A stretch of DNA of 64,000 nucleotides from Gnetum montanum (taxonomy: Eukaryota > Streptophyta > Gnetopsida > Gnetales > Gnetaceae), in assembly GCA_015680685.1 (NCBI GenBank), contig MNCI01004590.1, positions 544,570 to 608,569 on the forward strand. The letters run 5' to 3'. The notes under the pieces are model-generated. The model ran no database searches. It was given only the letters and a program-made list of their open reading frames with translations, and was not told the origin of the DNA. Below, in pieces: positions 58,005-64,000 of this stretch. Position 1 is the stretch's first letter, and each line of letters starts with the position of its first letter. Position numbers and translations under genes: made by a program.

Positions 58005-58224
58005 AAATAACCTTTTGGATCATTTTGATCTTTGTGCCCATCATGTGCCTTCTTAGGTCTTTCTTTTCTTTGAATTGGATTAAAAGTGAATTAGCCCAAT
58101 AAGTAAATATCAACAAATAACCTTTTGGATCATTTTGATCTCTATGCCCATCATGTGCCTTCTTAGGCCTTTCTTTTTTTTGAATTGGATTAAAAGTGAA
58201 TTAGCCCAATAAGTAAATATCAAC
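58005..58224 (+). repeat. 110-bp tandem duplication
   Basis: Units 58,005-58,114 and 58,115-58,224 differ at only a few positions (for example CTTTGTGCCC versus CTCTATGCCC). The high identity in otherwise decayed DNA indicates a recent event or an assembly duplication. Confidence 0.85.
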
Positions 58225-58694
58225 AAATTACCCATGTGACTAATTTTTCATTCAAATGCAAACCGAAAGAACTTGGATACATCATGGTTAGAAAATAGGA
58301 GAATAACCACTTTTTCAATTTCATATTTAGTGAACCTATTAAATGCAATATGGTCATTAGATTTTTCAAAATATGAACTGGGATACCTTGACTTCAACGT
58401 ATGATGTCATCATAGCATGTTGATTCAATCCCATGCTTTCCTTACAAAGACATCTGTTAGCAAATAACTAGATAGACTTTATATTATAGGAATACATGAT
58501 GACCGAATAAAACCAATATTGTCAATTCAAGTCCACTTAATATATTTTGGGTAAAACCTTGAAGTGGATGAACTAGGATAAAAGACATTTTCCTAAATCT
58601 GCAAGCTAGGATAAAATGAACTTCATTCATTACATCAACACTTTAGACTCTTTTTTGCAACGAATATCTGGACCATCTTACATACTTAAAAACT

Positions 58695-58795
58695 AATAAC
58701 TTCCCATCCTTCTTTGAGGCTTGAACTCGAGACCTCTTCAAACTAAACCTCTACTAATACCATGCTCAGGCCACTATAACCTTTATAAAATGACT
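58695..58795 (-). repeat. Second tRNA-like SINE fragment
   Basis: The minus strand reads A-box-like TAGTGGCCTGAGCATGG and B-box-like TCTCGAGTTCAAGCCTC at tRNA-like spacing, followed by AAAGAAGGATGGGAAGTT. It is not the same family as the 9,984-type repeat. Confidence 0.5.
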
Positions 58796-59440
58796 TTTAA
58801 TTACCTTAACAAAATGGACTAAATACTTCCTTGCTAGTTTTTCAAAGTGGAAACCATACTATGCCATAAACATTGTTAAACAGTATTCCTTTCTTAGCAA
58901 AAGTAAAACTTCTTATATCCTTCATCATTTCTTTTGCTCCACGTTGTGATAGAAATATAACAACATTTCTTGCCCTCTTTTTTTTTAAGAGAACAATGTG
59001 GTGCCCTCTTCCCTTTTCAGACAATGAAGTATTATATATGTATATACTTCTAGATGTACATCAGAAATAAGGTTGCCTTATTTCAATTTGTTCTTAACTA
59101 ATATACTTCTTGTGAACATTAGAATAAATAGAACTTGTGAAAAGATTAGAGCTAGCGGATGAAATACAAACTAATCTTTAGGTCAACTTCTTAACCTTGA
59201 CTAGGAAGACCGTAAATAAAAGTTGAAAATACATACTAAATACTAGGAAAACTCTCTCCTTACTTAAGGTCTAAATTTCCAAAAACCCATATACTCTATA
59301 TGTGAATATAAATACATATAGATGTAGCAATTTTCTAAGAATGTTAGGGAAGATATCAACAATTTTTAATAAGTGTAGTAAATAGTGATCATTGCTTTCT
59401 TTAAAACCTTTTTATTTGGATTTTCATATAACTAAATCTT
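58796..59440. other. AT-rich spacer, nothing recognised
   Basis: No ORF or repeat of note. Confidence 0.4.
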
Positions 59441-60169
59441 TGTTTGAATCCTTGGATCTCTATTTTGATAGAATGGCCCAAGCTTCTCCCTCTGATAATT
59501 CTCTTCTTCTACTTTAGGCAATTTTCTCAATCTATCCCCTAACTCTTTAACTAGTTCTTCCTCCAAAGGTTCCCCTCAAGGATCTTCTATAGGTTCTCTT
59601 TCTAACTCTTTTAATGATGGAGGAGAAATCAATACTCCTTTTACCTTAACTCACTTTGAGCTTATGCCAAATCTTTTCTATAGCACTTAGCTAATTTCCA
59701 TCAATATCAATGAAATTTAAATATTAAGTACTTGATTCATTTGTATTTCTATATTAAAGGTGGTCTTCTAAGGCTTGGTTGCATTGACATTGCATGTAGT
59801 TTCCCCACCTTGCACCCAAAATACTTTCTCCTCTAGAGAGGAAAGAAAATTCATGTGCCAACCAATTGGCATATGGATCATTGGATGAAGCACCAAGTCC
59901 TAACATATTACTATATGCTCTATGCATATGTTTTGCACATCACCCTACTAAGAATGCAATAAATGAACTTATTTTGAATCTCTCCACTCCTAGAAATGAT
60001 AACCTTCTTTTGACTCAAAGTCTTAGTGATTTCACTATCACACACTATGTCCCTTTTTTATTTTACTCTAAGCTCTATATAGATGTATTTCAAACTATAA
60101 TACTTACTTGTCATGACTTTCCCACATCTTCTCAAATTATGCTCCTTTATTAGCAATAATTTCAAACTT
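59441..60169. other. Unassigned region with a 95-codon ORF
   Basis: Plus-strand readings such as MAQASPSDNSLLLL (59,471) and a 95-codon frame (59,866-60,153) are open but share no recognisable motif, and they lie where the 3' end of the minus-strand gypsy element should be. They may be chance frames or an unknown remnant. Confidence 0.3.
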
Positions 60170-60415
60170 ATGTACAATATTTACAAGCCATAATTAACTT
60201 AGTCACTTAATCATGGCATACTCCAAGTATTTTTCCTAAGTAGTTCTTAAGATGAAAGACATTGTATGGATATTTAAGTTCGTCTCCATTTAAAGTGACT
60301 AATTTATAGGAATCATTTGACACTTGTTGCTTGATGATGAATGGACTAGACCAGCTTGTCATGAATTTATTGTGATCATTTATTGCTCTTAAATTCCATA
60401 ACAGGAGTAGGTTAC
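60170..60415 (-). pseudogene. Integrase C-terminal part of element G
   Basis: The minus strand reads LLLLWNLRAINDHNKFMTSW, SPFIIKQQVSNDSYKLVTLN and GDELKYPYNVFHLKNYLGKI, the C-terminal integrase fold (V.LW.......K....W.GPF.I). It is separated from the core by the LTR at 60,416-61,284. Confidence 0.75.
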
Positions 60416-61284
60416 TGATAAAGTCATATTTTTAACATGTAACAACATTGTAGCAATGATGTCATTGTTATGATGTCATCACTCATGTTATGTCATCATT
60501 GATACAATGTCTCAAGATGTGTGCAGCCCTATAAATACAACACTTGGGAGCACAATCCAACAACTTTTGATTACACACCTTACCCACTCTCTTTTAGTTT
60601 CATTTCATAGTTGTAGTAGAGAATGAATGCCCATAATGTGATGTTAGATAGTTGATTGAAGTCTTTATTCAAGTAAATTATACTTGGACATAGTTTATGT
60701 ATGACAATAAATATTGAAGTTATTTCTCATCATTGCAAAATCACTTAGTTTTCTTTATGTTTACTTATAATAATTTCCTTGTTTTCTTAGTTAATACTCT
60801 ACTTTTCCAAGTATTTTACTTTACATGCTTAAGTAGCAAAAGCAGTATGGATATGACTAGTTTTGAGAATTAAGTGTAATTATCTAGTAACCCAGTAGTG
60901 GTATTGCTTGGTTTGCCCAATAGTAATTCCACTTGGTAATCCCAATGATAGCTACATGAGTCCAAGATGTGAATGGAAAACCAGGAATGGATGTTCATTG
61001 CTCTAGGATAGAATAGATTGTTACTTAGACTTAGGATTTAATACTCATTTTCACCATGTTTATCTTTAGGAGCACTAATGGCCAAAAAACATCAATAATC
61101 ATATGCCTAACTAAGAGCTAATTCATACACTAGAACTTCACTAGTTCAAGGTGGGATGATAGTGAACATGAACTTAAACTCAATTATTAGCATAATAACA
61201 TTGTCCATTTGTGGATTACAATCTGGTCACACACTAGTACTCGTGACTTGTATGGTAGAGTGTTGGGATACTCACCGTCCATCA
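60416..61284 (+). repeat. Solo LTR inserted in the integrase of element G
   Basis: 869 bp, TGATAAAGTCATATTTTTAA to CTCACCGTCCATCA. It has a TATA-like CCTATAAATAC near 60,530 and a layout resembling the M/P LTRs (GGTAATCCCAATGATAGC, GTGAATGGAAAACCAGGAAT). No internal element sequence is attached. The flanks GTTAC (60,411-60,415) and ATTAT (61,285-61,289) may be a target-site duplication with two transitions. Confidence 0.75.
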
Positions 61285-62200
61285 ATTATCTTCCCTAAAC
61301 GTTCTCTTCACAATACATCTATCAAACCATATTTTAGTTTGAGTGGTATACATTAATAATCTATATCTAGCCTTATTAATCTCAATCTTTCTTTTAATCA
61401 ATAAAGACATAAGACTTTTCTCATTGCCTGATTTGATACTATAGTTCTAGACAAACTCTGAAGTTAAAGTTATAATTTTATTAGTTACACACATAGCCAT
61501 TCCATATACTAAGTTAAAGGGTAAGATACCAATTGTTTTCTTTTATCTAATACAATCAATCCATAAAGTTGATGATAGATGAACATGCCAATTACCCAGA
61601 CTTCATTCCATAGACCTTCTGATATACAAAATAACTTTTTTGTTTGTTGATTCTGCTAAATCATTTCCTCATGGATAATAATTTCAAGAAGAAAATACAA
61701 TAATAGACTTTGCTTAAGTCCATTTAATGAATTCTTCTAACTAGAATGTTGATCCATTATCTGAGACAAATACTTCTAGCATTCTAAATCGATTTAGCAC
61801 ATAAGTCTCTAGAAAATTAATCACATCATATGTGGAGCTTTTTCTTAAAACCTTTACTTTGTTTCATTTGGTAAAATAATCTGTAGCTATGAGAATAACT
61901 TATGCCCTATCTTTGATAATGTAATGTCCCCAATGAAGTCCAAACCCCATTGTTAAAAAGCTCTATCTATTACCAATGGTTTTAAGGGAGTGTTAACTAT
62001 TTTTAATCTAAGGCCATGAACTTGACACTACAAGTAGCTTCATATTTTATTATTAATATCTTGATACATATTTGGCTAGTACAAATCATATCTTAACACA
62101 TGTTGCATTATGGACTTTGGTGAATCAGAAAATAGACCTGAATGGTTACAGAGTTCATCAAGTACAGCCTCAATATGATCATTCCTAATGCTCTAGAAAA
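61285..62200 (-). pseudogene. Integrase core of element G
   Basis: The minus strand contains LIATDYFTKWNKVKVLRKSS (first Asp), FVSDNGSTF (second Asp), then YYPQGN-like and LAESTNKKVI (Glu), followed by GNWHVHLSSTLWIDCIR and FNLVYGMAMCV, the usual order of a Ty3/gypsy integrase core. Stops and frameshifts are present. Confidence 0.75.
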
Positions 62201-62680
62201 ATACTCCTCTAAAATATTTTCTATGTAATGTTCCATCAAGAATGATAGACTTATTAGTTTTTTTATGAAATCCCTCCTTTAACTTTTGTTCAATTTTTTT
62301 AGAAAAGAGAAATTCAAGGATATTATTGAATCAATTTCTATCAATAAAACTCAAGACATAGGATTCATTTTCTCTAGCCATAAGTTTAGCTAAACCCATG
62401 CCTTTAATTGTTTTGCACATTTTAAGTGAAAATCTAAATTATTGTATTTATACAATCCAATTTCCTCTTTTTATACCCATTTCATTTTGTGCTAGAAATT
62501 GCTTAATGGTTGGTTCAATAGTCATGATGTATACCAAAACATTTTCTAAGTAGTATTTGAAATAAATAAGTGTCCTGATCATAGCATATGCCTTCTTTTC
62601 TATTTTTGAGTAATTTTTCTTAGTTTCCTTAAGTAGATACCCAAAAATATTCTATTGGTTGATCTTCTTCACTATTATTT
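62201..62680 (-). pseudogene. RNase H region of element G
   Basis: The minus strand has PIEYFWVST with GN.EKLLKNRKEGICY, the degraded counterpart of PI.Y.S..L...E.NY...E.E.LA. Lower parts are too decayed to delimit. Confidence 0.55.
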
Positions 62681-63800
62681 TAAGTTAAAATAGCAACAAT
62701 TGAACCTTTAGAAGAGAATGTATAAAACCACAAATCTTCTTTTAGTTTAGGTTTAGTTAAATAAGGAACTTCTTTTATAGCCTCTTTGACATCAGTGAGA
62801 GCTTTGATAGATTTAGGCATTTTTTTTACCTCACAATCCTTCCTAAGCATCAATACCAATAGTTTAGTAATTTTCATAAATCAAGGTATGAACTTCTTGA
62901 AACAATTTATTTTCCCAAAGAAAGATCTAAGACATTTTTTATTTGTTAAATGTTCAATACTCTGGATTGCTTTAATTCTTGAATTATTAATAGCTATTCC
63001 TTTTTGGAATATAATGTGGCCTAACAAACTTTCTCATTTGACCCAAAAATACTCTTTTTTGAATTAAGCAATACACCAAATTCATAACATCTATGAAAAA
63101 TATTCTAAAGATGTCCAATATGGTCATCTTTTCTATGCAAACAAACTATGATGTCATCAAGATATACTATCACAAACTTATTAATCAATCCTTTAAATGT
63201 TGTATCCATTTCTTGTTAAAAAGTTGCACTGGTGTTAGACAAACCAAAGGCATTATTCTATAAGAAAACATTCCCCACTTTGTGGTGAAAGCTATTTTAT
63301 ATCTCTTAGCTTTGTTGACCATAATCTGATTATAACCAAAAAAATCCTTCAATAAATGAATATGCTTAACATCCTAAAATCTTAATCAACATTTTATTAA
63401 TTCTTGGAAGTGGATGTTTATCTTTTTTGAAGCTTCATTAAAATTTCTAAAATCAACAAGTAATCTAATATTCCCATTATTTTTCCTTACAGGCACAAGG
63501 TTTTCTATCCACACAAAATAGCATATAGGGTAAATAATCTTGGCATGTAACAGTTTTTTAATCTTTGCTTACATTGTTGGTTTAAACATGGGATTGCATT
63601 TCCTTTGTTTTTACCTTACTACTTTGCATCATTCAGTTAGAGGAATATTATGAGTGATGATATCAAGCATGAAGATTCTAAGATCATCATAAGACCAAGC
63701 AAAACTATTTAGATTTTTCTTGAGCATAGATAATAACTTTTCCTTGAAAATGGGGCCATTTCTTTTAGTTATATTTAACATTTTTTGCTTATTTTAGAAC
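62681..63800 (-). pseudogene. Reverse transcriptase of element G
   Basis: From about 63,750 downward: SMLKKNLNSFAWSYDDLRIF, VPVRKNNGNIRLLVDFRNFN, KKDKHPLPRINKML, AYSFIEGFFGYNQIMVNKAK and AFTTKWGMFSYRIMP. The catalytic box is unreadable (YILMTS). The thumb and connection follow (IKALTDVKEAIKEVPYLTKP). Confidence 0.8.
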
Positions 63801-64000
63801 CTAAGTTCACCATTTTGTAAGTTTGATCATCAGGATTTTGAACATTTAGCCCCTTGACTAACTTCTTATGGAACTCATGTTCATAATCAATAATTTTCTT
63901 AGGAATGAAATTTACTTAAGTTAAGATGAAATTTCTCCATCAAATAAAATTTTATTCCCAAATTCCCATTTTTTTCTAGGAATTTGAGAATTTTTTGATT
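63801..64000 (-). pseudogene. Protease-RT linker of element G (partial)
   Basis: The minus strand reads KKIIDYEHEFHKKLVKGLNV and DQTYKMVNLGSKI with stops. It continues beyond the window edge. Confidence 0.45.

Larger units (their letters stand above)
60170..64000 (-). mobile_element. Minus-strand Ty3/gypsy pol remnant G (runs off the right edge)
   Basis: Read downward from 64,000: linker, RT, RNase H, integrase core, then (after an inserted solo LTR) integrase C-terminus. It is more decayed than M. RT motifs FIEGFFGYNQIMV and FTTKWGMFSYRIMP suggest a non-chromoviral Ty3/gypsy family; the exact lineage is unresolved. No LTR of this element was found inside the window. Confidence 0.8.

Noticed and set aside
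59866-60153. 95-codon plus-strand ORF as a real gene.
   Set aside because: No recognisable domain, and it lies in the tail of a minus-strand retroelement; kept only as an unassigned region.

Overview
The window is plant nuclear DNA made almost entirely of decayed LTR retrotransposons. I see no intact host gene. Evidence for a plant: Ty3/gypsy pol sequences of the plant-specific Athila and Tat/Ogre type (including a second, plant-Tat-type RNase H), tRNA-derived SINE-like repeats, GT-AG introns of about 80-100 nt, and a fragment of a plant Mn-type metal tolerance (cation efflux) gene. AT richness, nested insertions, heavy decay and assembly gaps fit a large repeat-rich genome such as a gymnosperm or a large angiosperm genome; the species cannot be fixed.

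Layout. 1-9,119: an Athila-like element on the minus strand ('M'), with its 5' LTR at 8,351-9,119 and its 3' LTR starting about 13 nt beyond the left edge. 9,120-13,319: AT-rich spacer with four copies of a tRNA-like SINE and a Ty1/copia gag remnant. 13,320-32,559: a 19-kb Tat/Ogre-like element ('T1') on the plus strand. Its order is LTR, PBS, duplicated leader, short ORF1-like sequence plus protease, an antisense eight-exon gene, a roughly 180-bp hairpin-rich tandem array, RT, RNase H, second RNase H, integrase, PPT, LTR. 32,977-43,989: a related 11-kb Tat-like element ('T2') that keeps gag and protease but has no pol; it carries a fragment of a host metal-tolerance (MTP, cation diffusion facilitator) gene and an unidentified ORF. 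A second, truncated LTR of the same family follows at 44,053-44,945.

45,000-48,783: SINE copy, LINE C-terminal remnant and an unidentified coding remnant. 48,784-55,912: a plus-strand Athila-like element ('P') of the same family as M, with both LTRs and gag-protease but with RT, RNase H and most of integrase deleted. 56,000-60,170: AT-rich DNA with small repeats. 60,170-64,000: minus-strand Ty3/gypsy pol of another family, its integrase interrupted by a solo LTR at 60,416-61,284.

How the parts relate: T1 has pol but has lost the gag core, while T2 has gag but no pol, so the defects are complementary. M has pol with an intact integrase triad, while P is a pol-less deletion derivative. The most unusual objects are the antisense spliced gene in T1 (2,859 nt spliced, every junction in phase) and the MTP capture in T2. 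Most coding sequences carry stops at positions where Gln, Arg or Trp codons are expected, the pattern left by C-to-T decay of methylated DNA.
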